Assembly (NCBI GenBank): GCA_009908915.1
Contig: JAAAOJ010000045.1
Coordinates: forward strand, 1 to 64,000
Reading direction: 5' to 3'
Length of the DNA stretch: 64,000 bases
Source: Planctomycetota bacterium
GTDB lineage: Bacteria > Planctomycetota > Phycisphaerae > SM23-33
Below, in pieces: positions 10,281-19,038 of the stretch. Every line of letters begins with the position of its first letter. The first letter of the stretch is position 1. Made by a program: the position numbers and the translations under genes. The notes beneath the pieces were generated by a model. The model did not search any database, was not told the DNA's origin, and saw only the letters and a list, made by a program, of their open reading frames with translations.

Positions 10281-10823
10281 ATCGCACGAGAGCTTCGCCG
10301 TAACCACGCCATTCGAATTTCGCCGATTCGCCTGATCGACGAAGAGGACAACCAGATTGGCATCGTGGAGTTGTCCGAGGCCCTGCAGCGCGCATATGAC
10401 GCCGACATGGACCTCGTCGAAGTCGCCCCGAACTCCAAACCGCCCGTCTGCCGGATCATGGACTATGGCAAGTACAAGTATCAGCAGCAGAAGAAGGAAC
10501 AGAAGGCCAAGGCCCAGCGGCACGAAACGGAACTCAAGCAAATTCGCATCCGTACGCCGAAAATTGGTGACCACGACCTGATGATCAAGGTCAACCACGC
10601 CAGGGAGTTCCTCGAACGTGGCGACCGCGTACAGTTCTCTTTGAGGTTCCGCGGCCGCGAGTTGGCCCATATCGACGAAGGCATCGGTGTGTTCAACCGG
10701 ATCGTCGAAGAACTCGACGACGTCGCCCGCGTCGACCAGCCGGCCCGGCGTGAAGGCCGCCGCATCGGCATGCTGCTGTCGCCCCTGCCCAAGCACGTCC
10801 GCGAACAGAAGGCCGAAAGCTGA
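10281..10823 (+). CDS. infC: Translation initiation factor IF-3, probable AUC start
   Basis: IF-3 binds the 30S subunit, prevents premature 50S joining and proofreads the start codon. The product (about 180 aa) has the N-domain (RISPIRLIDEEDNQIGI), the lysine-rich linker (around KYQQQKKEQKAKAQR) and the C-domain ending EQKAES. Start choice: a strong Shine-Dalgarno TAAGGAG sits at 10267-10273. The ATG at 10275 is only 1 nt from it, whereas the in-frame ATC at 10281 is 7 nt away, the optimal distance. infC in many bacteria uses AUU or a similar rare start codon so that IF-3 represses its own synthesis; the spacing argues for the same here. If ATG 10275 were used, the protein would gain two residues. 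Confidence 0.95.
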   Translation: MARELRRNHAIRISPIRLIDEEDNQIGIVELSEALQRAYDADMDLVEVAPNSKPPVCRIMDYGKYKYQQQKKEQKAKAQRHETELKQIRIRTPKIGDHDLMIKVNHAREFLERGDRVQFSLRFRGRELAHIDEGIGVFNRIVEELDDVARVDQPARREGRRIGMLLSPLPKHVREQKAES

Positions 10824-10942
10824 CAGACCGGTCGACCACCGGTCGCTGCTGACTGATTTCGCCGCCCCAACGGCACGCGCAGTGAGATCTCCGTGTGTGT
10901 TGCCGCTCTTGCGCGGTCCGCCAGGAAATCTGCGGCAATGTC

Positions 10943-10970
10943 TTTACAACGATCGCGCGTGTGGTATGAT
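10943..10970 (+). promoter_or_regulatory. Sigma70-type promoter for rpmI-rplT
   Basis: TTTACA (10943-10948) and TATGAT (10965-10970) are separated by 16 bp, each one mismatch from consensus. Transcription would start near 10977, giving an about 60-nt leader before rpmI. It lies in the 214-bp gap after infC, so L35 and L20 can be made independently of infC. Confidence 0.6.
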
Positions 10971-11037
10971 ACGACACTTTCGACCCCGTCACGACCGGCG
11001 GGTTGCAGTCACGACGCATATCCACGAGGTTACGAAT

Positions 11038-11232
11038 ATGCCGAAGATGAAAACCAACAAGGCCGTCGCCAAGCGCGTGAAGATTTCCGCGACGGGCAAG
11101 GTCCGCCGCTACAGCCCCGGTTCCGGCCACCTGAAAAGCCGCAAGACATCCAAGCAGCTGCGCAACTTTCGCAAGCCGAAGATGGTTGCCCCCCGCTTCG
11201 CCCGGCAACTGAAGCGCATGCTCGCCAAGTAA
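11038..11232 (+). CDS. rpmI: 50S ribosomal protein L35
   Basis: 64 aa, highly basic, starting MPKMKTNKAVAKR and ending RQLKRMLAK, matching the L35 family in length and pattern (KTNKAVAKR..., SRKTSKQLR). A GAGG motif near 11025 precedes the ATG. It lies between infC and rplT, the standard position, and assembles into the large subunit. Confidence 0.96.
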   Translation: MPKMKTNKAVAKRVKISATGKVRRYSPGSGHLKSRKTSKQLRNFRKPKMVAPRFARQLKRMLAK

Positions 11233-11359
11233 GGCCGAACGACAGACACACCGACAGGTCGATGGGACGCCGGCGGCACGGCCTGCCCGGCAGCCGCCCC
11301 CGGCCGGGCGGCGAGCAACATCCCGCAAGGGAGTCCATCACCGTACAAAGGAGACGACG

Positions 11360-11725
11360 ATGCCACGCGTACGCAAAGGTGCCGCACGCCACCGCAAGCA
11401 CAAGAGGGTCCTCAAGGAAGCCAGCGGTTTTTACGGGGCCAATTCCCGGCGGTATCGCACCGCCAAGCAGCAGGTGTTCCGCGCCGGCGTCAACGCCACC
11501 ATCGGCCGCAAGCAGCGCAAGCGCCAGTTCCGCCGCCTGTGGATCACCCGCATCTCGGCCGCCTGCAAGCAGCGCGGCCTGCGTTACAGCCAGTTGATGG
11601 CCGCCCTGTTCGACAACGGCATCGACCTCAACCGCAAGATGCTGGCTGAAATCGCCGTCGACGATCCCGCGACCTTCGACGCCATCGTCAAGGCCGCCTG
11701 CGGCGACGACGCCATCCAGGCCTGA
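11360..11725 (+). CDS. rplT: 50S ribosomal protein L20
   Basis: 121 aa. The N-terminal basic extension (MPRVRKGAARHRKHKRVLK) and the globular C-domain with RLWITRISAACKQRG and YSQLMAAL are diagnostic of L20, an early 23S rRNA-binding assembly protein. It is preceded by a strong AAAGGAG. In many bacteria L20 represses its own rpmI-rplT message. The rpmI-rplT gap (127 bp) is long enough for an RNA element, but I cannot assign a specific fold. Confidence 0.97.
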   Translation: MPRVRKGAARHRKHKRVLKEASGFYGANSRRYRTAKQQVFRAGVNATIGRKQRKRQFRRLWITRISAACKQRGLRYSQLMAALFDNGIDLNRKMLAEIAVDDPATFDAIVKAACGDDAIQA

Positions 11726-11780
11726 CGCACGGGCCTGCCGGGCCCGCCGCGCCAGGCTGCGGAACCAACGGACGGTGCCC

Positions 11781-11981
11781 ATGCCCACGTGGGATGAACG
11801 ACCATAGTCGACCTGGGCTCGTCACACAAAGAAGGTTGCTCATGCCCACGTGGGATGAACGACCATAGTCGACCTGGGCTCGTCACACAAAGAAGGTTGC
11901 CCATGCCCACCTGGGATGAACGACCATAGTCGACCTGGGCTCGTCACACAAAGAAGGTTGCCCATGCCCACCTGGGATGAA
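11781..11981 (+). repeat. 61-bp tandem repeat of the pheS leader and start (3 units plus partial)
   Basis: Units start with ATGCCCAC at 11781, 11842 and 11903, and again at 11964, where the copy is the real pheS start. The period is exactly 61 bp and the copies are nearly identical: units 1 and 2 read CCCACGTGGG, unit 3 and pheS read CCCACCTGGG. Each unit holds an AAGAAGG motif and then ATG CCC AC(G/C) TGG GAT GAA, the first six codons of pheS. In the three extra copies these run into CGA CCA TAG, so each encodes the 8-residue peptide MPTWDERP. This is a duplication of the 5' edge of the gene together with its leader. Confidence 0.9.
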
Positions 11982-12980
11982 CTCCAGCAAGAGCTGCAGA
12001 CCCTTCGAGACTCGGCGAGAGACCAACTCGCCAAGGCCACTGATCCCGATGCGCTTGAACGCTGGCGGATTGACTACCTCGGCAGCAAGGGCGCGATCAA
12101 GGACGCGATGGCCCGTCTGAAGGAACTGCCCCGCGAGACCAGGGGCCAGTACGGCAAGCTCGCCAACGAGGTCAAGAACACCCTCAACGAGGCCTACGAG
12201 CAGGCCAGGTCGGCCACGGTCCCGGCAGCCACGGCCTCCACGCCTGCCGAAGACGTCACCCTGCCCGGCCGCAAGCCTCGCGTCGGGCATACCCACATCA
12301 TCACCCAGACCATCCAGGAGCTTTGCGACATCTTCAGTCGTATGGGCTTCGAGGTGGCCTACGGGCCGGAGGTCGAGGACGAGCAGCACAACTTCATCGA
12401 CCTGAACATCCCGGCCTGGCACCCGGCCCGTGACCCGCTGGACAACTTCTTCATTGCCGGCTGCGGCGAGGACGTCATGCTGCGGTCGCAGACGTCGACC
12501 ATCCAGATTCGCGTGATGGAAGACTCCGATCTGCCCGTCCGCGTTGTCGCCTGCGGACGCGTTTACCGGCCGGACACCGTCGACGCCACGCACAGTTTCA
12601 TGTTCCACCAGGTCGAAGGACTCTACGTGGACGAAGGCGTGAGCATGGCCGATCTGAAGACCACCGTCGAGCAGTTCTGCAAGGCCTATTTCGGCCCGGA
12701 CGTCGCCACGCGGTTCCGCCCGAGCTTCTTCCCGTTCACCGAACCGTCGGCCGAGGTTGACATCCTCTTCCATATGCCCGATGGCAGTGGCAAGTGGATC
12801 GAACTCGGGGGCTGCGGCATGGTGGACCCCAACGTTCTCGACGCCGTCAACATCGACCCCGAAACATACACCGGCTGGGCGTTCGGCCTGGGCATCGAGC
12901 GGATGGTCATGCGGAAACACAATATCCACGACATCCGCACGCTCTACGAGTCCGACATCCGCTTTCTCCAACAGTTCTGA
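11964..12980 (+). CDS. pheS: Phenylalanyl-tRNA synthetase alpha subunit
   Basis: Catalytic subunit of the alpha2-beta2 class II synthetase that charges tRNA-Phe. 338 aa: N-terminal coiled coil (about 1-85), then the class II core with HPARDPLDNFF, the FMFHQVEGLYVDE segment, RPSFFPFTEPSAEVD (motif 2 area), GGCGMVDPNVL and the motif 3 sequence GWAFGLGIERMVM. Start MPTWDELQQE lies at the fourth copy of the 61-bp repeat; the other copies end in stop codons. pheT, usually directly downstream, is absent: dprA follows on the opposite strand, so the beta subunit must be encoded elsewhere. Confidence 0.96.
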   Translation: MPTWDELQQELQTLRDSARDQLAKATDPDALERWRIDYLGSKGAIKDAMARLKELPRETRGQYGKLANEVKNTLNEAYEQARSATVPAATASTPAEDVTLPGRKPRVGHTHIITQTIQELCDIFSRMGFEVAYGPEVEDEQHNFIDLNIPAWHPARDPLDNFFIAGCGEDVMLRSQTSTIQIRVMEDSDLPVRVVACGRVYRPDTVDATHSFMFHQVEGLYVDEGVSMADLKTTVEQFCKAYFGPDVATRFRPSFFPFTEPSAEVDILFHMPDGSGKWIELGGCGMVDPNVLDAVNIDPETYTGWAFGLGIERMVMRKHNIHDIRTLYESDIRFLQQF

Positions 12981-13049
12981 GAGCACCCGGAGCCACCGGC
13001 GTAACAGGCAGTGAGCCCCAGGCATGCCTTGCGCTGCCGTCTGTCGCCC

Positions 13050-14156
13050 CTACCGTTTGCGTTCGAAGATACTCCCCGGCCGCTGCGTCACGACGCCCTT
13101 GAGCGTAAGCATGGTCATGGAGCAGGCAATTTCCGCCGGGCTCAGACCGGTTCGTCGCGACAGGGCGTCCATGGACATCGCCCGCTCGGCCAATGCCTCG
13201 TAGAGGCGTTGCTCGGTTGCATCCAGGCCGCTGGGGGCAGGTGTCGCGTCGGCGTTGGTCTCACCGGCTTCCAGTTGGCTGCCGACCTCGCCCAGGCCGT
13301 TGAGAATGTCGTCGAGATCGGCCGCCAGAATCGCGCCGTCGCGCAGCAGCTGATGCGTGCCCGCCGAGGCCGGCGAGTCGACGCGGCCGGGGACGGCAAA
13401 GACCTCCCTGCCCTGCTCGCCGGCGGTGCGCGCGGTAATCAGCGCCCCCGACGGCAGGCCCGCCTCGATGACCAGCGTCCCCAGAGACAGGCCGCTGATG
13501 ATCCGGTTGCGGTTCGGAAAATTCCCGGCCAGCACGGCCGTCCGCATCGGCAGCTCGCTGAGCAGCGCCCCGCCCGCCGCGACGATCTGCTCAAAGAGTT
13601 CCTCATTCTCCGGCGGGTAGATATGCGACAACCCGCACCCCATGACGGCCACTGTTCGCCCGCCGGCCGTGAGGGCCCCGCGATGGGCCGCCGTGTCGAT
13701 GCCACGCGCCCCGCCGGAAATCACCGTCAGCCCCGCCCGGGCGAGCAGCCCCCCAAACCGTTCGGCCTGTTCCACGCCGTAATGCGTCGCCCGTCGCGAT
13801 CCCACAACGCCCAGCGACACGGCATCTTCCCGCTCGAGTCGTCCGCGTACGTACAGCAGCGGCGGCGGGTCGCAAATCGCCTTCAGTGCGGGCGGGTAGG
13901 CCTCGTCGTCGGGCGTGAACATCTGCGTTCCCAGCCGCTGGGCCTCGGCAAATTCCTCGTCGATGACGGCCTCGGTCACGTCGTCCAGAGCGGCCACCGT
14001 CTTCGGACCGACGCCCTTGACCGTTCGCCAGCGTCCCGGCCCGGCCTCCGCAGCGGCTTCTACACTGCCGAAGGCATGGACCAGCGCCGCAAATGTCTTC
14101 GCGCCGACCCCCTCGGCCAGCAGCAGACGCAACGCACTCCGCAACGTATTTGACAT
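13050..14156 (-). CDS. dprA: DNA-processing protein DprA
   Basis: Binds incoming single-stranded DNA during natural transformation and loads RecA. 368 aa: an N-terminal helix-hairpin-helix/SAM-like region (about 1-65, KGVGPKTVAAL); the Rossmann-like DprA core with GSRRATHYG, SGGARGIDTAAHRGAL, the YPPENEEL loop and GLPSGALITARTA; and a C-terminal winged helix (about 305-368). The length is normal. It shares no operon with other competence genes here. The minus-strand run dprA-amrS-batA-like may be one transcription unit, but the gaps (97 and 31 bp) only weakly support this. Confidence 0.95.
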   Translation of the reverse strand: MSNTLRSALRLLLAEGVGAKTFAALVHAFGSVEAAAEAGPGRWRTVKGVGPKTVAALDDVTEAVIDEEFAEAQRLGTQMFTPDDEAYPPALKAICDPPPLLYVRGRLEREDAVSLGVVGSRRATHYGVEQAERFGGLLARAGLTVISGGARGIDTAAHRGALTAGGRTVAVMGCGLSHIYPPENEELFEQIVAAGGALLSELPMRTAVLAGNFPNRNRIISGLSLGTLVIEAGLPSGALITARTAGEQGREVFAVPGRVDSPASAGTHQLLRDGAILAADLDDILNGLGEVGSQLEAGETNADATPAPSGLDATEQRLYEALAERAMSMDALSRRTGLSPAEIACSMTMLTLKGVVTQRPGSIFERKR

Positions 14157-14253
14157 AGCACTGCCACACTATCCGTGGGCCCTGCAAACGTGGGGCCATC
14201 CAGTTTGGTCTTCTTCTCCGCGCCTTCTGCGTCTCGGCGGCAAGCACGCCTCT

Positions 14254-15279
14254 TCAATTCCATACGCCGGCGATGGCCTCGCCGCAGTCCGGACACGCAC
14301 CGCCGCTCAGGCGGTTGTCCACCACGTAGAAGCCCTGCCGATGAATCACGCGTGCCTCGCAACCGGGGCAGTACGTGCTCTCATCAACGCGGCCGGGCAT
14401 GTTGCCACTGTAGACATGTTTGAGCCCCACGTCCATCCCGATTTTGACAGCCTTGGTGACGGCCTCCGTCGGCGTCGGCACCGAATCGCGCATCCTGTAG
14501 TCGCCGTGAAAGCGGCTGACATGCCACGGCACGGTCGGGCCAAGCTCGTCATGGATAAAGCTAGCGATCTGGCGAAGCTCCTCTGCGCCCTCGTTCATGC
14601 CGGGAACCACGAGCGTGGTGACCTCCAGCCAGATATCCGCCGCCACGAGCGCCCTGAGGCAGTCCAGCACCGGCTCAAGCCGCCCGCCCATCACGTCCCG
14701 GTAGGTCTCCTCGCGAAAGGCCTTCAGGTCGACGTTGATCGCATCGAGAGACGAAGCGATCGTCTTGACCGCCTGCGGCGTCATGAAGCCGTTGCTCACG
14801 AAGCAGTTTCTCATGCCGGCCTCATGGGCGAGGGCGGCGGTGTCAAAGGCCAGCTCGAAAAAGATCGTCGGCTCGGTGTAGGTGTAGCTGATCGACTGGC
14901 AATGACGATCGCGGGCGACAGAGACAATCTGCTCGGGCGGAACGGGGCGGGCGTGGCTCGCCAGCGAGCGACCATCCTTCGGCGACTGGCTGATCTGCCA
15001 GTTCTGGCAGAACTCGCATCGGAAATTGCAGCCCGGCGTGGCGACGGACATGCTGTAGGTGCCCGGCAGCACATGGAAGAGAGGCTTCTTCTCGATGGGG
15101 TCAACGTTCATCGAGATAACCTGGTCGTACGTGTGCGTCTTGAGTTCGCCGCCGACGTTCTCCCGTACCTGGCATAGGCCGAACTGACCGGCCGCGATGC
15201 GGCACCGGTGTCCGCACAGATTACACTCAACGGCGTCGTCTCCCGCGGCTTTCCATAGCATGGCGTCGTGGGTTCCCAT
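14254..15279 (-). CDS. amrS: AmmeMemoRadiSam-system radical SAM enzyme
   Basis: 341-aa radical SAM protein. The 4Fe-4S binding motif is CNFRCEFC (C84, C88, C91). N-terminal cysteines (C19, C22, C26, C36) and a C-terminal zinc-ribbon-like set (CPGC and CPDC) match the family formerly annotated as pyruvate formate-lyase activating-like, which co-occurs with Memo and AMMECR1 proteins. Neither partner is in this window. The start at 15279 is chosen for the GGAGG 6 nt upstream; upstream in-frame residues are non-coding in character. It lies 31 bp downstream of the BatA-like gene stop, so the two are probably co-transcribed. Its physiological substrate remains uncertain. Confidence 0.88.
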   Translation of the reverse strand: MGTHDAMLWKAAGDDAVECNLCGHRCRIAAGQFGLCQVRENVGGELKTHTYDQVISMNVDPIEKKPLFHVLPGTYSMSVATPGCNFRCEFCQNWQISQSPKDGRSLASHARPVPPEQIVSVARDRHCQSISYTYTEPTIFFELAFDTAALAHEAGMRNCFVSNGFMTPQAVKTIASSLDAINVDLKAFREETYRDVMGGRLEPVLDCLRALVAADIWLEVTTLVVPGMNEGAEELRQIASFIHDELGPTVPWHVSRFHGDYRMRDSVPTPTEAVTKAVKIGMDVGLKHVYSGNMPGRVDESTYCPGCEARVIHRQGFYVVDNRLSGGACPDCGEAIAGVWN

Positions 15280-15310
15280 GGCATACCTCCGGCCCGCATT
15301 CCATTCACTC

Positions 15311-17017
15311 TTATTGTATGCGTACCCACCAGCCGAGCATCCAGAACGCCCCCGCCAGCCCGGCCAGCCATGGCCACAGCGTGACGTTCGCCTCGGCTGC
15401 AACCGGCTCGGGCAGCGGGGCCGCCCGCAGCGCATCGAGCGATATCGCCCTGTCCGGCCAGCCTCGCTCGTCCAGCAGATTCACCGCCACGAGCCGGCCC
15501 GCCGCGTCGCGATACAGGCCCGGCCACGGCAACGGACCGGCGGCGATGTCGTCGGGCCGGCCGCCATCGATGCATTGCCACGCCTGCCAGTCGGCCGCTT
15601 CTATGGGGCGAACCGCGGCGTAGTCGCCCGAGGCACGCGCATCGCCGGCCAGCCAGCGGACGGCGTTGGCGAGCAGCACAAGGAAGGCATCGCTGACGGC
15701 AAGGTTCGTGTTCTCCGGCGAGATGTCGAAGGCAATAGCCGCCCACCTCGGCCCGCCGGCGGGGGGCGCTTCGCTGCTGCGAACGGCAACGGCTTCGCCG
15801 TCCAACAGCATGACCGCACGGCCGGCCGCGACGTCGCCGGGGATCCACGGCGTCACGCGCCGAACCGCCATGCCGTCCACGTCTACGTTCCGCATGAGCG
15901 GGTCGTCGGCGGCGATGTCGGCGGCGTCGAGCGTGACAGCCTGCCGCCTGTCGCCGCGTCGCCATCCGGCGGGAGCGCCGGACGGGTCGATCCGCAGGAC
16001 CGGCCTGCCGGAAGGTGCATCGGCGCCGACGGCGACAACCACGTCCGCATCGTCCGGTCCGGCCACCGGTTCCAGCAGTGTGTCGGCCTCAACATATCGT
16101 CGCAGCATGCCCGCGTCGCGCCCGATCAACGCGACGCGGATCGGCTCGCGTGGCTGCCGGGCGAGCCATGCTTGTCGGCCGATTATCGCCGGACGATGGG
16201 AGTCGTCGATCATGGACAATGCATATGCCTCCGCTGCGGCGACCTCGGCCGTGACCGTCATCTTCAACCGCGGCCAGGGAAGCTCCAATCGCCCAGCCGA
16301 CCTGCCACCGGTGCCAACCGCCTCGACCTGAACGGCGCGGTCGTCCTCGGCCGGCTCGCCGCTGAGCATCATGCGAACACGCCCGGATCTCGCCGTGCGG
16401 GCATCGACGAACCGCGGGCCGTTCGACGATCCGGACGCGAGAAAGATCGACTGTTGCGGACCGCCACTGGCCTCGAACGTCACGGGAACAAACATGTAGA
16501 CAGCCTGGGCGTCGGACGACGCCGCCGGCACGCTCAGTGCGTCGGCCGTCGCCGGCAGAACGTTTGCTTCGACCAGTCGCTGCTCCACCTGCTGCGGCGT
16601 CAGCCAGTCGCTCGCACCGCCAAGGATGGCCGGCAGGAGGAGTTGCACGCGGTCGGCCTCCCCAAGGCGCCCCACCAGCACCTTCGCCGCCTCCACGGGC
16701 GGCAGGCCGTTCGAGTTCGCTGTCTCCGCCGAAGGAACCACGACCACGCCAACGCGCCGTTGCGGCGCCTGGCGTGTCAGGATCGGCCGGGCCAGTGCGA
16801 GGACGGCCAGCAGGGCGCCGACCAGCAGGCACCACCAGCTCGCGGAGAGCCGGCGCGTGGCACGGCGCTGGCTGGGCGACAGCGCGGCAAAGGCCTGCTG
16901 CCAGAGATCAGTGCTCGCGACGACAATCAACTGCCGCCCCGGCCGCCACAACGCCCACAGCGCCGCAGCCGCCACCGGCCAAAGCCCCATCAGCCACCAT
17001 GGTCTGAGAAGAGTCAT
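15311..17017 (-). CDS. BatA-like double-transmembrane protein
   Basis: 568 aa. The N-terminus (LLRPWWLMGLWPVAAAALWA) and a second helix near residues 60-80 (LLVGALLAVLALARPIL) form the two-helix anchor of aerotolerance-regulator (BatA) N-terminal domains. A long periplasmic part follows, with segments such as DADVVVAVGADAP that resemble the class I glutamine-amidotransferase-like fold of planctomycete relatives. A final hydrophobic stretch (WPWLAGLAGAFWMLGWWV) is the last membrane helix. There is no von Willebrand metal site. Relatives usually sit beside MoxR and DUF58 genes, which are absent here. Function unknown; the membrane topology is well supported. Confidence 0.75.
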   Translation of the reverse strand: MTLLRPWWLMGLWPVAAAALWALWRPGRQLIVVASTDLWQQAFAALSPSQRRATRRLSASWWCLLVGALLAVLALARPILTRQAPQRRVGVVVVPSAETANSNGLPPVEAAKVLVGRLGEADRVQLLLPAILGGASDWLTPQQVEQRLVEANVLPATADALSVPAASSDAQAVYMFVPVTFEASGGPQQSIFLASGSSNGPRFVDARTARSGRVRMMLSGEPAEDDRAVQVEAVGTGGRSAGRLELPWPRLKMTVTAEVAAAEAYALSMIDDSHRPAIIGRQAWLARQPREPIRVALIGRDAGMLRRYVEADTLLEPVAGPDDADVVVAVGADAPSGRPVLRIDPSGAPAGWRRGDRRQAVTLDAADIAADDPLMRNVDVDGMAVRRVTPWIPGDVAAGRAVMLLDGEAVAVRSSEAPPAGGPRWAAIAFDISPENTNLAVSDAFLVLLANAVRWLAGDARASGDYAAVRPIEAADWQAWQCIDGGRPDDIAAGPLPWPGLYRDAAGRLVAVNLLDERGWPDRAISLDALRAAPLPEPVAAEANVTLWPWLAGLAGAFWMLGWWVRIQ

Positions 17018-17129
17018 GTCGCGATTCTAGCACAATGGGCCGGCCCGCGACAGCGGCCAGGACGATCCGTGGGCGATCCGTGAAGAACCCCCGGCAAACC
17101 CCCGCCCAGCCGGCCGAAATACTGTCCGC

Positions 17130-18323
17130 TCAGAACTGCCCCATGTCGCGTTCCACGAGCAGCCGGCGGAGCAGCACATAGCGACGGCCCTTGTAGCGAA
17201 AGACCTCGCCGGTGACGCGGAACTTGCGGGCGGCCGCGCCAGGCGCCTGCATCAGGCCGATGGCCCTGGATAGCAGCTTGTTCGGCAGGACGCGCATGGG
17301 AGGCTCGCGGAGCGTGTTGTCACCCACGAAGCGGACCTCATACCATCGCCCGTCCTCGCTACGGACAATTCGCACCGTCCGGTCGGCGACGAGGTCCCGC
17401 TCGCCGGCCGGCAGGGGCTCGGGCTCGGCGGGGGAGACGCTTTCGGCGGCTTCGGACGCGGCGTCTTCCGGCTGCCGACGAGGCGCAGGCAGCGCCCGGC
17501 CCGGCCGGTCGCGGAACAACTCGTCCATCAGGTCGTCGGTGCTGGGGACGTCGCCCTCCTCGGCGCTCATGGCTTCGCTGAGTGTCTCGGTGGGCTCGGC
17601 CGTCTCGCCGAACCCGGCGGGTTCAGCGGCGACGACAGGCGCCTCGCCCGTATCACCCGCCTCGACAGGCCGACAAGCGGCCCGACCGGCCGCCGCGGGA
17701 CGCTCACCCTCCCAAATGGACGCCCGCCGCAGCATGAGGTAGACCTCGTTGTTGAACAGCATGACCTCGCCACTGATCTGAAACAGCGCGTCGGGTCGTT
17801 CATCCAGTACATCTTCCATGGCCGCGAGCATGGGGCACTGCAGCAGACGTACGGACGGCAGATCGCCGTTGTCGTCGCGCTTGCCGCGCAGCAAGGTCGC
17901 CGCCAGCCATCCCATTTCGCCGCGCCCAACGGAGACAAGTTTGTTCACCAGCCCCTCGCCGTTCTCGAATCGCGGTCGTTCGTCACTGCGCCTCGTTTCC
18001 GCCGGGCCGCCTTGGCGGAGATTCAGATCCGGGTTGGAGGGCGTGACAGGCACGGCCCGCTCCTCCAGCACGCGTCGACGGATTTCGGCAAACGTCAGTT
18101 CGCGCTCGATGTCCGTCTCACGTCGCTGCGCGTCCCCGGCTTCGGCGGGCTCTGCCGGCCTGTCGTTGGCGATCTGGTCGGCCTGAGCTTCGGTCATCCC
18201 CTCCAGACGGATGGGCACGGTATCGTCGGCCTGCTCGTCCGTCTGAGCGCAAAGATTCAACGGCGCGGTCATGACAACCGCAAGCACAACGACCGGCAGC
18301 AGGATGGCAGATCTGAGGTTCAT
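17130..18323 (-). CDS. Exported protein with two repeated OB/SH3-like domains, unknown function
   Basis: 397 aa with a signal peptide (about residues 1-26, cleavage after LCA). Two homologous segments are visible. The first (about 150-215) ends FQISGEVMLFNNEVYLMLRR; the second (about 325-395) ends RVTGEVFRYKGRRYVLLRR. Between and before them the sequence is acidic and low in complexity (Pro, Glu, Ala, Thr). The repeated pattern of a beta strand, GEV, an aromatic residue and LLRR suggests two copies of a small beta-barrel unit. I do not recognise an enzyme motif. It is followed 112 bp later on the same strand by the BatA-like gene. An envelope role is inferred only from export. Confidence 0.65.
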   Translation of the reverse strand: MNLRSAILLPVVVLAVVMTAPLNLCAQTDEQADDTVPIRLEGMTEAQADQIANDRPAEPAEAGDAQRRETDIERELTFAEIRRRVLEERAVPVTPSNPDLNLRQGGPAETRRSDERPRFENGEGLVNKLVSVGRGEMGWLAATLLRGKRDDNGDLPSVRLLQCPMLAAMEDVLDERPDALFQISGEVMLFNNEVYLMLRRASIWEGERPAAAGRAACRPVEAGDTGEAPVVAAEPAGFGETAEPTETLSEAMSAEEGDVPSTDDLMDELFRDRPGRALPAPRRQPEDAASEAAESVSPAEPEPLPAGERDLVADRTVRIVRSEDGRWYEVRFVGDNTLREPPMRVLPNKLLSRAIGLMQAPGAAARKFRVTGEVFRYKGRRYVLLRRLLVERDMGQF

Positions 18324-18416
18324 GAATCGGGAGCGGACACGGGGGCCGACAATTCCAACACCCGCGTTATTCTACGCATCCGGGGCATGGCGATGCAACC
18401 ACATCGCCCCTCCTCT

Positions 18417-18983
18417 CTATCGGCCGGGGGCGGCGTCGACGGCCGGAAAAACCTCGGCCAGGGCACCGGGGTCGGTCACGACGTGTACGGCATCGACCGA
18501 CCGGCGTCGCTGGGAGACCATCATATCGACCAGGGGCTGCCAGAATCCGCCTAGGCAGGCGATGGGCTGGCGGGCCACGTCAAGGAAGCCCTTGCAGGCC
18601 TGCTCCCAGACCCACGCAAGTTCCACCAGTGTACCGGTCGCGCCGGGCAACACGACATAGCCGCCGCTGCCGAGGGCGATCAACGTTGCGAGGCGTTCCT
18701 CGTAACTGTCGGTCATGTGGACCTCGCTGAGCACCTCCCTCCGCGGCGAGGAGGACCAGATGCGGCACGGAACGCCGATCGTATGGCCCCCCACCTCTCT
18801 GGCCCCGCGGGCGCTGGCTTCCATCGTCCCGCCGTAGCCGCCGTTTGCGACGGCGTAACCCAGAGCCGCCAGCACGCGTCCGACCTCCCGGGCGGTCGCG
18901 TAGGCCTCACTACCCGGGGCCGGGTCGCCTGAGCCGTAAACGGATATAACAGGCACCTCAGACATGATATTGACAATGCGCAT
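18417..18983 (-). CDS. LOG-family protein (putative nucleotide phosphoribohydrolase)
   Basis: 188 aa Rossmann-like protein related to the LOG/TIGR00725 group. Hallmarks are YGSG near the start, GGYGGTMEA (about 47-55) and LPGATGTLVELAWVWE, the counterpart of the family PGGxGTxxE motif. The second glycine of PGG is alanine here, so catalytic competence as a cytokinin-type nucleoside monophosphate hydrolase is uncertain. The start may be 18983 (MRIVNIMSEV) or 18965; neither has a clean ribosome binding site. A 19-bp perfect palindrome lies about 56 bp upstream in the divergent region. Confidence 0.75.
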   Translation of the reverse strand: MRIVNIMSEVPVISVYGSGDPAPGSEAYATAREVGRVLAALGYAVANGGYGGTMEASARGAREVGGHTIGVPCRIWSSSPRREVLSEVHMTDSYEERLATLIALGSGGYVVLPGATGTLVELAWVWEQACKGFLDVARQPIACLGGFWQPLVDMMVSQRRRSVDAVHVVTDPGALAEVFPAVDAAPGR

Positions 18984-19038
18984 TGCCCTCGACCATCGGA
19001 TCTCCTTGCGTGCCGTGTCATCAAAATCTTGCGCGAGC

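Noticed and set aside
11781..11963. Leader peptide attenuator for pheS
   Set aside because: The three MPTWDERP micro-ORFs contain no phenylalanine codon and no terminator/antiterminator pair follows, so classic attenuation is unsupported.
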